From positions 62,001 through 126,000 of the forward strand of contig JADKDJ010000008.1 in assembly GCA_016718405.1 (NCBI GenBank): a DNA stretch of 64,000 nt. The letters run 5' to 3'. The notes beneath the pieces are model-generated. The model saw only the letters and a program-made list of their open reading frames with translations. It was not told where the DNA came from and did no database searches. The position numbers and the translations under genes are program-made. Shown here one piece after another: positions 9,611 through 17,909 of this stretch; within the stretch, counting starts at the first letter, position 1, and each line of letters starts with the position of its first letter. This DNA is from Candidatus Rhodoferax odensensis (GTDB lineage: Bacteria > Pseudomonadota > Gammaproteobacteria > Burkholderiales > Burkholderiaceae_C).

Positions 9611-9694
9611 CGTCAGTGCGAGCGAAGCGCGGCAATCCAGGGTGGTGGCGTGCCGCGGTGGATTGCCGCGTCGCTGTCGCTCCTCGCAATGACG
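9611..9694. repeat. Imperfect inverted repeat between convergent genes
   Basis: Two arms of about 30-36 bp (left starting CGTCAGTGCGAG and ending GGCAATCCA, right starting TGGATTGCCGCG and ending CGCAATGACG) are near reverse complements around a 19-bp centre. It lies between the converging binding-protein and glycerophosphodiesterase genes. The sequence matches a type of dispersed intergenic hairpin common in proteobacterial genomes (from memory); related arm sequences occur at 18200-18292. It may act as a two-way terminator or transcript stabiliser. Confidence 0.7.
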
Positions 9695-9720
9695 GCAATC
9701 CTTGCTGCGCTGCGTGCGCC

Positions 9721-10935
9721 TCAATCGCGGCCCAGTTCCTTCAGGTAAGCGCTGCGCGCGGCCACCGCCGCGTCGGTGAAGTCCGAAAACAGGCCATCGA
9801 TCCCTAAGCGGAAGAACTGCAGGTACTCGTTCTTGGGGTCACCCTTGTAGTCAAAGGCCAGCCGCTTGGGCTCGTTGCGAAAGGTCCAGGTGTGAATCAT
9901 CAACCCGGCTTTGTGGGCATCGGCAATCAGTGTGGTGGCGGGCTGAGAAGTGGTGTCCATGTAGTTGACCGCGCCGTCGCCGTTCACGTCCTGCATCTTG
10001 CCCGTGGCATCAAAGGTGCCCTTGACCGGCACGATGAAGGGCTTCCAGGGTCCCACGCCATCGGCGTACTTGGCGATCTCGGCCAATCCGGCCGGGGTCA
10101 ACATCGAGTCGAAATTGGCGGTCTTGCCCGCCTTGGTCCAATCGTAGGGACGGTCAAACGGCGCGGCAAAGGTGACTTTGCCGGTCTTGAAGTCATAGTC
10201 ATCGCCATCGACCAACTGCACCAGGCGCGCCTGCGTCTTGGTGCGCAGGTACTGCAGGTTGGACACCTCAAACGACTGGATGATGACCGGTGAGTCCTTC
10301 TTGGTGTAGCCGAAGTCACTCAAGATAGCGAGCAGCCGGTCTTCGAGCTTCAGGTTCGCATCCACGTGGTAGGTCGGGTGTTTGGTCTCTGGATAAACGC
10401 CGATGGTGCGACCCGCCTTGACACCTTCTGCCTTTGCCAGCTCCAGCACTTCGCGCAAAGTCGGAATCAGGTATTTGCCGTTGTGCGATGCATCCCGATC
10501 GCCCATCGGCTGCTTGGCGCGCAGCGTCTTGATCTCGGCCAGCGTGAAGTCGGTGGCAAACCAGCCGGTCTCGGCCACGCCGTCCACCATGCGGGTAGTC
10601 TTGCGGCTGGCGAACTCAGGCAAGTCCGCCACGTTGGTGGTGCCGGTGATGTTGGGCTCGTGGCGGGCAATCAGTTCGCCGTCCTTGGTGGCCACCAGGT
10701 CGGGCTCGATGAAGTCAGCGCCGTTCTGAATGGCCAGCTTGTAGCCTTCCAGCGTGTGGTCGGGCAGGTAGCCGGGCGAGCCGCGATGCCCAATCACCAG
10801 AGGCTGCTTGCCATCGAGGGTCAGGAACGGCGCGGCGTCAGTGCCGCCGCAGGCCACCAGGGTGGCAGCCATCAGGCCAAGCAAACCCAGCGCCAGGGCA
10901 CGGGGGACGGAGGAAACAGGCAGGGAAAGGTTCAT
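9721..10935 (-). CDS. glpQ: Lipoprotein glycerophosphodiester phosphodiesterase
   Basis: It hydrolyses glycerophosphodiesters to glycerol-3-phosphate and an alcohol. The catalytic residues of the GDPD TIM barrel are visible: H50-R51 (VIGHRGSPGYLPDHT), E77 and D79 (FIEPDL) and H92 (ARHEPN). The length (404 residues) and the inserted segments fit the GlpQ-type periplasmic enzymes rather than short UgpQ. ATG 10935 is preferred over the upstream in-frame start because it begins a lipoprotein signal with lipobox LVAC and Cys29 as the lipidation site; Gly-Gly at +2 and +3 suggests outer-membrane sorting. It is a single gene, convergent with the binding-protein gene. Confidence 0.9.
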   Translation of the reverse strand: MNLSLPVSSVPRALALGLLGLMAATLVACGGTDAAPFLTLDGKQPLVIGHRGSPGYLPDHTLEGYKLAIQNGADFIEPDLVATKDGELIARHEPNITGTTNVADLPEFASRKTTRMVDGVAETGWFATDFTLAEIKTLRAKQPMGDRDASHNGKYLIPTLREVLELAKAEGVKAGRTIGVYPETKHPTYHVDANLKLEDRLLAILSDFGYTKKDSPVIIQSFEVSNLQYLRTKTQARLVQLVDGDDYDFKTGKVTFAAPFDRPYDWTKAGKTANFDSMLTPAGLAEIAKYADGVGPWKPFIVPVKGTFDATGKMQDVNGDGAVNYMDTTSQPATTLIADAHKAGLMIHTWTFRNEPKRLAFDYKGDPKNEYLQFFRLGIDGLFSDFTDAAVAARSAYLKELGRD

Positions 10936-11089
10936 TCGGGTTCTCGTGAGTTGGTCCTTCGTCACGGTAGCGCCGCTATGTGAAACTTTCATGTCACCCA
11001 CCGGGTCTGCGCTGCCACTGCCTCACCAACGCGACCCGCAGCGATGTGTCAGGTCACGCCCTCGGTACCGCAGCGCCTAAAATCGAGGT

Positions 11090-11947
11090 GTGAGTTCCAT
11101 CCTTAACGCCGACCTGCATTGCCATTCCGTTGTCTCCGACGGCACCTTGACCCCCGAAGAACTGGCCCTGCGCGCCCACGGCAAGGGCGTCGAATTGTGG
11201 TCACTCACGGACCACGACGAACTAGGCGGCCAACAACGCGCCGCAGCGGCGGCGCGGGCGCTGGGCATGAAGTACCTCACCGGCACCGAAATCTCGGTCA
11301 CCTTCATCGGCAAGACCGTGCACATCGTGGGTCTGGGCTTTGACGCCAACGATGCCGCCCTGCGCGAAGGGCTGGTCCAGACGCGCGGTGGCCGCGGCCA
11401 GCGCGCCCAGGAGATGGCAGCAAGTCTGGCGCAGATTGGCATTCGCGGCGCCTACGAAGGCGCCCTGAAGTACGCCGGCAATCATGAGCTGATCTCGCGC
11501 ACCCACTTCGCGCGCTTCCTGGTCGAAGTCGGCGCCTGCAAGGACACCAACGAGGTCTTTCGCAAGTACCTCACCGAGGGCAAGCCCGGCTTTGTGGCGC
11601 ACCGCTGGGCCAGCTTGAAGGACGCGGTGACCTGGATCACGCAAGCCGGTGGCGTAGCGGTGATTGCGCACCCCGCGCGCTACGGCTTCACCGCCAACGA
11701 GGAATATGCGCTGTTTACCGAGTTCAAGCTGCACGGCGGCCAGGGCGTGGAAGTGGTCACCGGCAGCCACACCGCTGCCGAGTACCAGACCTACGCCAAC
11801 ATGGCGCGCGAGTTCGAGCTGGCCGCCTCGCGTGGCAGCGACTTCCATAGCCCCAATGAGAGCCACACCGAGCTGGGCACACTGCCCCATTTACCCGGCA
11901 ATCTGACGCCGGTATGGGAACTGCTGACTGAGCGCATTCAGGGCTGA
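11090..11947 (+). CDS. PHP-domain phosphoesterase (RnmAB/YciV type)
   Basis: This 285-residue PHP-fold metallophosphoesterase starts with GTG (MSSILNADLHCHSVVSDG). Metal ligands of the family are visible: DLHCH (8-12), LTDHDE, the RTHFA region, VIAHPARY and GSDFHSP near the end. The length and motif set match the YciV/TrpH group, which in E. coli is the 5'-3' exoribonuclease RNase AM and in other bacteria a 3',5'-nucleotide bisphosphate phosphatase. I infer the same small-RNA or nucleotide turnover role. The next gene, a YciO/Sua5 protein, follows after 15 bp on the same strand, a pairing also seen in E. coli, where trpH/yciV and yciO are neighbours. Confidence 0.9.
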   Translation: MSSILNADLHCHSVVSDGTLTPEELALRAHGKGVELWSLTDHDELGGQQRAAAAARALGMKYLTGTEISVTFIGKTVHIVGLGFDANDAALREGLVQTRGGRGQRAQEMAASLAQIGIRGAYEGALKYAGNHELISRTHFARFLVEVGACKDTNEVFRKYLTEGKPGFVAHRWASLKDAVTWITQAGGVAVIAHPARYGFTANEEYALFTEFKLHGGQGVEVVTGSHTAAEYQTYANMAREFELAASRGSDFHSPNESHTELGTLPHLPGNLTPVWELLTERIQG

Positions 11948-11962
11948 AGCACTGATACCCCC

Positions 11963-12586
11963 ATGGCCCAGTACCTGCACGTCCACCCCAACAACCCGCA
12001 AGTACGCCTGCTCAAGCAGGCAGTTGCCTTGCTTGAAAAAGGCGGCATCGTGGCGGTGCCCACCGACTCCAGCTACGCACTGGTCTGCCACATCGACGAC
12101 AAGTCAGCCGCCGACACGCTGCGCCGCATCCGGGGCGTGGACGACAAACATCACCTCACCCTGTTGTGCCGAGATCTGAGCGAGTTGGCCAACTATGCGC
12201 GGGTGGATAACCGCCAGTTCCGGCTGATCAAGTCGGCCACGCCTGGGCCGTACACCTTCATTCTGGAAGCCAGCAAGGAAGTGCCGCGCAGGCTAAGCCA
12301 CCCTTCGCGCAAAACCATCGGCCTGCGCGTACCCGATCACCAGGTGCTGCAGGACCTGCTGGCTTTGCACAGCGGGCCCTTGCTGGCCACCACGCTGATC
12401 CCGCCGGGCGACACCGAACCGCTGAATGATGCGCAGGAAATCCGCGAGCGCTTCGAGCACCAGCTCGCCGCAGTGATCGACGCCGGCGCTTGCGCCTTGG
12501 AGCCCACCACCGTAGTTGACCTGAGCGGCGACGAACCCATGCTGATTCGTCAAGGGCGCGGTGCGCTGGCGGCACTGGGCTTGTAG
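11963..12586 (+). CDS. YciO/Sua5/YrdC-family protein
   Basis: This 207-residue protein carries the YrdC-like fold that binds ATP and threonine or dsRNA. KGGIVAVPTDSSYALVCHI, RRIRGVDDKHHLTLLCRDLS and RLSHPSRKTIGLRVPDH follow the family pattern. Length and opening (FLHVHPNNPQ-like: YLHVHPNNPQVRLLKQA) fit YciO rather than TsaC or full-length Sua5. YciO is reported to have at most weak threonylcarbamoyl-AMP synthase activity, so I would not assign the essential tRNA t6A step to it. It is probably co-transcribed with the PHP phosphoesterase gene 15 bp upstream. Confidence 0.88.
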   Translation: MAQYLHVHPNNPQVRLLKQAVALLEKGGIVAVPTDSSYALVCHIDDKSAADTLRRIRGVDDKHHLTLLCRDLSELANYARVDNRQFRLIKSATPGPYTFILEASKEVPRRLSHPSRKTIGLRVPDHQVLQDLLALHSGPLLATTLIPPGDTEPLNDAQEIRERFEHQLAAVIDAGACALEPTTVVDLSGDEPMLIRQGRGALAALGL

Positions 12587-12673
12587 CGTCGCGCGCTTGC
12601 GCCCAAACCGCCGGTACTTGATGGTTGGCCTTGCACCGCAGGGTGCCGGCACACTCTGAGACAATTCCCACCC

Positions 12674-13342
12674 ATGGACATCGCCAACCTGATTCAAACT
12701 GTCGCTATTTACGCCCTGCCAGTGTTGTTTGCCATCACCGTGCACGAGGCGGCGCACGGCTACGCGGCGCGGCACTATGGCGACAACACGGCGTACATGC
12801 TGGGGCGCATCACGCTCAACCCCGTGAAGCACATCGACCCGGTGGGCACGATTTTGATGCCACTGTTGCTGTATTTCGCCACCTCTGGGGCCTTTCTGTT
12901 CGGTTATGCCAAGCCCGTGCCGGTGCGTTTTGGCAACCTGCGCAACCCCAAGCGCGACATGGTGTGGGTGGCACTGGCCGGCCCCGGCGCCAACCTGGCG
13001 CAGGCACTGGCCTGGGGCGCGCTGTTCCTGGTGCTCAGTGGCGCGGGCGTAACCGAGCCCTTCTTCCTGAAAATGTGCCAGGGTGGCGTGCTGGTCAACG
13101 TGGTGATGTTCGTCTTCAACCTGTTCCCGCTGCCGCCGCTCGATGGCGGCCGCATCCTGGTGGGCCTGCTGCCTCACCGGCAGGCCGAAATGGTCTCGCG
13201 CATCGAACCCTGGGGCTTCTTCATCGTCATGGCGTTGGTGATTTTTGGTGTGGTCAGCGCCTTGTGGATGCGGCCCTTGATGACGCTCACCTATGGCCTG
13301 ATCGACCTGCTGCTGACTCCCCTGTCCATGCTGCTTGGCTAA
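12674..13342 (+). CDS. Site-2 protease family (M50B) membrane metalloprotease
   Basis: This 222-residue integral membrane protein has five or six hydrophobic segments. The zinc-binding HEAAH sits at residues 24-28 in the first segment, and the third-ligand motif (NLFPLPPLDGGR) lies near 149-160; both are intact. It belongs to the small M50 subfamily (SpoIVFB/YwhC-like) lacking a PDZ domain, so it is not RseP. These proteases cut substrates within the membrane, but targets of this subgroup are unknown. It is followed directly by trpS; in this arrangement the pair is probably co-transcribed. Confidence 0.9.
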   Translation: MDIANLIQTVAIYALPVLFAITVHEAAHGYAARHYGDNTAYMLGRITLNPVKHIDPVGTILMPLLLYFATSGAFLFGYAKPVPVRFGNLRNPKRDMVWVALAGPGANLAQALAWGALFLVLSGAGVTEPFFLKMCQGGVLVNVVMFVFNLFPLPPLDGGRILVGLLPHRQAEMVSRIEPWGFFIVMALVIFGVVSALWMRPLMTLTYGLIDLLLTPLSMLLG

Positions 13343-13373
13343 CGTCTCTTCTGTTTTGATCGCAACACGTCCT

Positions 13374-14669
13374 ATGTCTTCGCTTCGTTTTCTCACTGGC
13401 ATCACCCCCTCCGGCACACCGCACCTGGGCAACTATGTGGGCTCGATCCGGCCCTCGGTGGCGGCCAGTTTTCGCACCGACGTGCAGAGCTTTTACTTCC
13501 TGGCCGACTACCACGCCCTCATCAAGACCGAAGAGCCGGCCCGGGTGCAGCGCTCCACGCTGGAGATTGCCGCCAGTTGGCTCGCCGCCGGGCTGGACCC
13601 CGAGCGCGTCACCTTCTACCGCCAGTCTGACGTGCCCGAAATTCCGGAGCTAACCTGGCTGCTGACCTGCGTCACCGGCAAGGGCGTGCTCAACCGCGCG
13701 CACGCCTACAAAGCTGCGGTGGACAAAAACACCGCGGCCAACCAGGACCCCGACGCCGACGTGAGCGCCGGCCTGTTCATGTACCCGGTGCTGATGGGCG
13801 CCGACATCCTGATGTTCAACGCCCACAAGGTGCCCGTCGGGCGCGACCAGGTGCAGCACATCGAGATGGCGCGCGACATGGGCAACAGCTTCAACCACCG
13901 CTATGGCGAGCACTTTGTGTTGCCCGAAGCTGTGATTGACGACGCCGTGGCGCTGCTGCCCGGGCTGGACGGGCGCAAGATGAGCAAGAGCTACGACAAC
14001 CACATCCCCATGTTTGCGCCGCGCGAACAACTGCGCAAGTCGATTGCCGCCATCGTGACCGACTCGCGCGCGCCGGGCGAGCCCAAGGACACCGAAGGCT
14101 CGGCCCTGTTCCAGATCTACCAGGCCTTTGCCAGTGCCGAGGAAACCGAGGCGCTGCGCCAGGCCTATGCCGAAGGCATCGCCTGGGGCGAGGCCAAGCA
14201 GATCCTGTTCGAGCGCGTTGACCGCGAGATCGCGCCCATGCGCGAAGCCTACATGGGGTATATCAACCATCCCGACAAGGTGGAGGCGATCTTGCAGGGT
14301 GGCGCGGCCAAGGCACGCGCCATCTCCGCGCCTTTCATGACGCAGCTGCGCCATGCCGTGGGGCTGCGCAAACTCAGTGCACAGGCCAGCACCGCCAAGT
14401 CCAGCAAAGCGGCCAAGGCCGGCGCACCCAGCTTCAAGCAGTACCGCGAGAAGGACGGCCAGTTCTACTTCAAGCTGGTCGATGCCAGCGGCGACCTGCT
14501 GCTGCAAAGCCCCGGCTTTGGCCACCCCAAGGACGCTGCCGCCAGCATGGCGCAATTGCGCAGCGACGGCTTTGCCGCCTGGTCGGCGGCGCATGGCGGC
14601 GGGCAACTGCCCCAAGGGGCCACGCTGGAGGCCTTGCAGGCAGCACTGAGTAGTCTGGCCGAGGCATAA
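13374..14669 (+). CDS. trpS: Tryptophanyl-tRNA synthetase with an extra C-terminal domain
   Basis: It charges tRNA-Trp in the cytoplasm. Class I signatures are present: HLGN (17-20, the HIGH equivalent) and KMSKS (about 202-206, in DGRKMSKSYDN). ATG 13374 (MSSLRFLTGITPSG) is chosen over an upstream TTG that would overlap the protease gene. The synthetase proper ends near residue 335. After an Ala/Lys/Ser linker there are about 80 further residues with a pattern (QYREKDGQFYFKLVDASGDL, then GFGHPKDAAASM) that resembles a DUF1508/YegP-type unit. Bacterial TrpS is usually about 330-350 residues; this one is 431. Confidence 0.95.
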   Translation: MSSLRFLTGITPSGTPHLGNYVGSIRPSVAASFRTDVQSFYFLADYHALIKTEEPARVQRSTLEIAASWLAAGLDPERVTFYRQSDVPEIPELTWLLTCVTGKGVLNRAHAYKAAVDKNTAANQDPDADVSAGLFMYPVLMGADILMFNAHKVPVGRDQVQHIEMARDMGNSFNHRYGEHFVLPEAVIDDAVALLPGLDGRKMSKSYDNHIPMFAPREQLRKSIAAIVTDSRAPGEPKDTEGSALFQIYQAFASAEETEALRQAYAEGIAWGEAKQILFERVDREIAPMREAYMGYINHPDKVEAILQGGAAKARAISAPFMTQLRHAVGLRKLSAQASTAKSSKAAKAGAPSFKQYREKDGQFYFKLVDASGDLLLQSPGFGHPKDAAASMAQLRSDGFAAWSAAHGGGQLPQGATLEALQAALSSLAEA

Positions 14670-14777
14670 GCGCCTTGCATTCACAAACACCTGCAACAAC
14701 CATTTCCACGCGCGTCGCCGCTTCACTCGTCAACCCCTTCACACCACGGCCAGCGCAACACCTCACGAGCCTGCATC

Positions 14778-15887
14778 ATGACCACCACTCCCCTGAACTA
14801 CAAAAGCGCCGGCGTGGACTACGCCAAGATTGACCCGCTCAAAGTGTTGGCGCAACAAGCCGCCAGCAGCACGGCGGTCAATCTTGCGCGCCACGGCTTG
14901 ACGGAGGTGCCTGCCTCGCGCGGTGAGTCTGCCTACGTGCTCGACATGGGCGACTTCTACCTGGCCTCCATCACCGAGTGCCTGGGCACCAAGGCGCTGG
15001 TGGCCGACGCCATGCGCGCCATCACCGGCAAGACCTACTACCAGGCCATCGCACAAGACACGCTGGCGATGGCCATCAACGACATCATCACCGTGGGCGC
15101 CACCCCAATCTCCGCGCACGCCTACTGGGCCGCTGGCGGCGACGAGTGGTTTACCGACCAGGAGCGCGCGGCCGACTTGGTGAACGGCTGGAAGGCCGCC
15201 TGCGACGCCTGCGGCGTGAGTTGGGGCGGCGGCGAAACACCTAGCCTGAGTGGCGTGGTCGCGCCCGGCCGCATTGACCTGGCCGCCTCGTGCGTGGGAC
15301 TGGTGCGCCCCAAGGAGCGACTCACCCTGGGCGCCAAACTCGGCGCTGGCGACGCCATCGTGCTACTGGCCTCCAGCGGCATCCATGCCAATGGCGTGTC
15401 GTTGGCGCGCAAGCTGGCCGAGCGTTTGCCGCAGGGTTATGCCACGCCGCTGGAAGACGGGCGGCTGTTCGGCGAGGCCCTGCTCGACCCCACGGTGCTG
15501 TATTCGCCCGTGACCGAAGCGCTGGCCAAAGCCGGCATCGTGCCGCACTACAGCGCCAACGTCACCGGCCACGGCTGGCTCAAGATCATGCGCCACCCCG
15601 CCGCACTGACCTACCGCTTCACCAGCGTGCCCAGCGTGCCGCCGGTACTGCGTTTCATGCAGCAGCAAGCCCAGCTCAGCGAGCGTGAGGCATACAGCAG
15701 CCTCAACATGGGAGCCGGCTTTGCCCTCTTCGTGGCGCCCGAGCAGGCGGCGCAAGCGGTGGCCACGGCGCGCCAGTTGGGCATCGCGGCCTACCACGCG
15801 GGGGTGGTCGAAGACGGCCCCAAACGCGTGGTCATCGAGCCAATCAAGGTGGAGTTTGCGCAGGACGAGTTAAGTTTGCGGGCATAG
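14778..15887 (+). CDS. PurM-like (AIR synthase-related) protein
   Basis: This 369-residue protein has the PurM/SelD/HypE ATP-dependent fold: YKSAGVDY at the start, a nucleotide-binding region TECLGTKALV in place of PurM's DGVGTK, MAINDIITVGATP, WGGGETPSLSG, LASSGIHANGVSL and LNMGAGFALFV. The changes in the substrate loop and N-terminal helix set it apart from canonical PurM, so it is probably a paralogue rather than the housekeeping phosphoribosylformylglycinamidine cyclo-ligase; no other purine genes are nearby. An alternative is that it does serve as PurM. Its 3' end overlaps an antisense remnant gene. Confidence 0.8.
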   Translation: MTTTPLNYKSAGVDYAKIDPLKVLAQQAASSTAVNLARHGLTEVPASRGESAYVLDMGDFYLASITECLGTKALVADAMRAITGKTYYQAIAQDTLAMAINDIITVGATPISAHAYWAAGGDEWFTDQERAADLVNGWKAACDACGVSWGGGETPSLSGVVAPGRIDLAASCVGLVRPKERLTLGAKLGAGDAIVLLASSGIHANGVSLARKLAERLPQGYATPLEDGRLFGEALLDPTVLYSPVTEALAKAGIVPHYSANVTGHGWLKIMRHPAALTYRFTSVPSVPPVLRFMQQQAQLSEREAYSSLNMGAGFALFVAPEQAAQAVATARQLGIAAYHAGVVEDGPKRVVIEPIKVEFAQDELSLRA

Positions 15888-16068
15888 GAGCCAAGTGGGT
15901 CTGCGGCGATTTCTCAACAAACGCACGCAATCGCCGATTCGGTGCAGCGGTGGCCCCGCGCATCAAGAACTCGTCCAACAGAGAAAACTCGTCGGCCAGT
16001 TGTTCGTACTCCACCTTTACCTCAGCATTGGCCAGAGCTTTGGTACGCAGTTGTTTATGCGTCAACAC
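15844..16068 (-). pseudogene. Remnant of a HigA-like XRE antitoxin
   Basis: From a GTG at 16068 the frame reads LTHKQLRTKALANAEVKVEY and then EQLADEFSLLDEFL, which looks like the N-terminal helices of HigA/RelB-associated XRE antitoxins (usual pattern MTxxxLxxKAL, then VKAEYDxLxxEFxLLxxLL). The helix-turn-helix that should follow is missing. In a shifted frame the DNA reads ARG..TESAIA and then a stop, resembling the end of the HTH, so a deletion with frameshift is likely. It also runs into the 3' end of the PurM-like gene. No matching toxin gene is recognisable upstream. Confidence 0.45.
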
Positions 16069-16208
16069 TTTCCACTCCCTCATTCGCTGGCGACACAAGC
16101 AACGGCAAAATGCTCATGCGCATTCCTTCGCTCCTAATCTGGAACAGTGCTGCCTCAGCGAGCGTCGAACTTGCGATGAGTTCACGGGTGTGACGCCCAA
16201 CCTTAAAG

Positions 16209-16472
16209 CTACGCGGCGACGCGCTTGCGCGTTGTCCGACCTGCGCGACCTGTTAAACCTTGCGTTTCCTGCGCAAAAGCCAACATGCTCGCCAACGCTT
16301 TGTTTACGGCCTCAGACGTAGGAAATGCCTTTTGGATTTCGGGATGGAGTACCACGACATTGCTGCCTTGCATAAAGTGTTTCAGGTACTTGCCCCTCAC
16401 GCCCTTGCCAAGCTCATCGCGCTTCAATTCGGGGATGTCTTGGTCAGTCATTTTCATAGATGCTTTTCTCAT
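16209..16472 (-). CDS. Antitoxin partner of the BrnT-type toxin
   Basis: This 87-residue protein (MRKASMKMTDQDIPELKRDE) contains the pattern GVRGKYLKHFMQGSNVVVL followed by HPEIQKAFPTSEAVNKALASML, seen in many small proteins encoded right after BrnT-like toxins. ATG 16472 is preferred because AAAGG lies 9 bases upstream; two later in-frame ATGs (16457, 16451) also overlap the toxin gene. The overlap of about 29 bp with the upstream toxin gene is typical of coupled toxin-antitoxin operons, in which the antitoxin binds and inhibits the toxin and represses the promoter. It lacks the classical BrnA ribbon-helix-helix sequence, so I do not use the name brnA. Confidence 0.75.
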   Translation of the reverse strand: MRKASMKMTDQDIPELKRDELGKGVRGKYLKHFMQGSNVVVLHPEIQKAFPTSEAVNKALASMLAFAQETQGLTGRAGRTTRKRVAA

Positions 16473-16719
16473 ATCGTGTTGCCTTTCTGGCGCTGATGAT
16501 TCGTATGCCATTGCGACGTTCGGTGTGGACTACAACCAAAAGCCGTGACTTGTTGGAAATTCCGTATGTTCGACTTCGATCTTCTAATTCGCTGTGATCG
16601 GTATCAGAAAACGTCAGTGCCTGTCCATCGCCAAACACAGTCACTGCCTCGTCGAACGATACACCGTGTTTCGACAAATTGCTTGCGGCTTTTTGATCAT
16701 CCCATTCAAACTTGAACAT
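16444..16719 (-). CDS. brnT: BrnT-family ribonuclease toxin
   Basis: This 91-residue protein (MFKFEWDDQKAASNLSKHGV) has the BrnT/DUF497 hallmark FEWDxxKxxxNxxKHGVSFDEA near its start, and the R..GIS and IRIISARKATRYEK region at its end where family catalytic residues lie. BrnT toxins are RelE-fold ribonucleases that block translation. ATG 16719 is preferred over an upstream ATG at 16755 because it gives the family N-terminus. The toxin comes first and overlaps its antitoxin, the usual BrnT order. The pair lies in an accessory patch next to a decayed antitoxin. Confidence 0.88.
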   Translation of the reverse strand: MFKFEWDDQKAASNLSKHGVSFDEAVTVFGDGQALTFSDTDHSELEDRSRTYGISNKSRLLVVVHTERRNGIRIISARKATRYEKSIYEND

Positions 16720-16751
16720 GCGAAATACCCGAAAGGTTTTAACGTCTGAAA

Positions 16752-17222
16752 TCACAGGCGCTGCACGACTTCATCACGCGGTGCCCGGTGCAAGGATGGT
16801 TGGGCCGCACTTCGAGCCTCCGCAAGTACCTTCAGGTTTCGCAGCGTGACGGGAAGACCTGAGTTGAGTTGCTTCACAAGCATATGGCCAAGCACAATCG
16901 ATAGCAGCCCTGAAAGAGTGACCCGGTGAACCACCTCGGTGGCACCTGGAACCCGCGTGAGTTCATGCTCGAAAAGCAGGCGAAACAGAGGAATCTTCGA
17001 CTCAACGGTAAAGCACTTGGCGGGCACGACTTTTGTGAGAACAATAGGAACCGTGCTGCCCTTCGTGGGAGTGAGGCGACCATCGCTTCCAACCTGGAAT
17101 GAACCATCAATACTGGCTCGCTTTGTGTCTGGATCCCAAGTTGGCCAGTTCTCAACATCTGCATAGATGTCAAAAATCACCTCTGGAGAAGCGGCCACTG
17201 CGATTCGGTGTTCAACTTGCAT
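16752..17222 (-). CDS. SRPBCC-fold protein
   Basis: This 156-residue protein starts MQVEHRIAVAASPEVIFDIY and continues ADVENWPTWDPDTKRASID, the standard opening of the SRPBCC (polyketide cyclase/START-like) superfamily, which binds hydrophobic ligands in a deep pocket. Nothing in the sequence fixes the ligand. It ends 32 bp before the BrnT toxin gene on the same strand, and no strong ribosome-binding site is visible before its ATG. A role in the toxin system is not implied; it is probably an accessory gene carried in the same patch. Confidence 0.75.
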   Translation of the reverse strand: MQVEHRIAVAASPEVIFDIYADVENWPTWDPDTKRASIDGSFQVGSDGRLTPTKGSTVPIVLTKVVPAKCFTVESKIPLFRLLFEHELTRVPGATEVVHRVTLSGLLSIVLGHMLVKQLNSGLPVTLRNLKVLAEARSAAQPSLHRAPRDEVVQRL

Positions 17223-17330
17223 TGGATGAGTGGAGCAGTGAAAACATGGTTTGTGCGGCCACTTGTCAACGTTTGAATTCAGCGGTGCGCATTAAGTCGC
17301 CCGCTGGAATGGTGTTGGCCGTGACACTTG

Positions 17331-17909
17331 TCACTTACACACCAACTTTCGAAGATCAACCGAATATTCGGATATGAAGCTGATTAAATCAATAATCATC
17401 ACCCTCACCATTTCCGGAAGTGTGCCGTACGTGAGCACATTAAGTTCGTCAATCAAGCTCTGAGCGTTTGGTCTGGCGTGTTGTGAAGTTGCCGCAAAAT
17501 AGTTGTTCAGCAACTCAAAGACAGTGGTTTTTTCAAGCGCAGTACCTGGAAGACTAAACGAAAATTGTGTCACGTTATTCATGTTGCCACTCAAGTAGTC
17601 CTCGATCTTCTTGTATGTTTTGTCAAGTCCGAGGAAGGTGGAATTGCTTGAAAAGTCAGCTGAAGCTTTGCTGTGTATAGTTTTAAGACTGATTGGTTCT
17701 TTGTGGAGAATAAATATCTTTCTTACATGATTAGTCAAAGCATCAAAAAGCCTCGGATCGTACCTGCCATTGTGCTTTGGCTTGCGAGACGCAATATCAA
17801 TGTTTCCGAATTTAAAATAGGCTGTATCTGACCCTGTAATTTCGGGATACTTCTTCAGATTTTCTACTTCCTCAACAAATCCGACGTAGACATTTATGTG
17901 CGCAAGCAT
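17331..17909 (-). CDS. Orphan hypothetical protein, A+T-rich gene
   Basis: I do not recognise this 192-residue protein (MLAHINVYVGFVEEVENLKK). It has no signal peptide and no transmembrane segment, and alternates charged and hydrophobic stretches, with Lys, Asn, Ser and Phe far above the window's average. The DNA is clearly richer in A and T than its neighbours, and codons ending in A or T are frequent, so it was probably acquired from outside. Composition and length would suit a small accessory or defence-island protein, but no motif supports a function. Confidence 0.55.
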   Translation of the reverse strand: MLAHINVYVGFVEEVENLKKYPEITGSDTAYFKFGNIDIASRKPKHNGRYDPRLFDALTNHVRKIFILHKEPISLKTIHSKASADFSSNSTFLGLDKTYKKIEDYLSGNMNNVTQFSFSLPGTALEKTTVFELLNNYFAATSQHARPNAQSLIDELNVLTYGTLPEMVRVMIIDLISFISEYSVDLRKLVCK

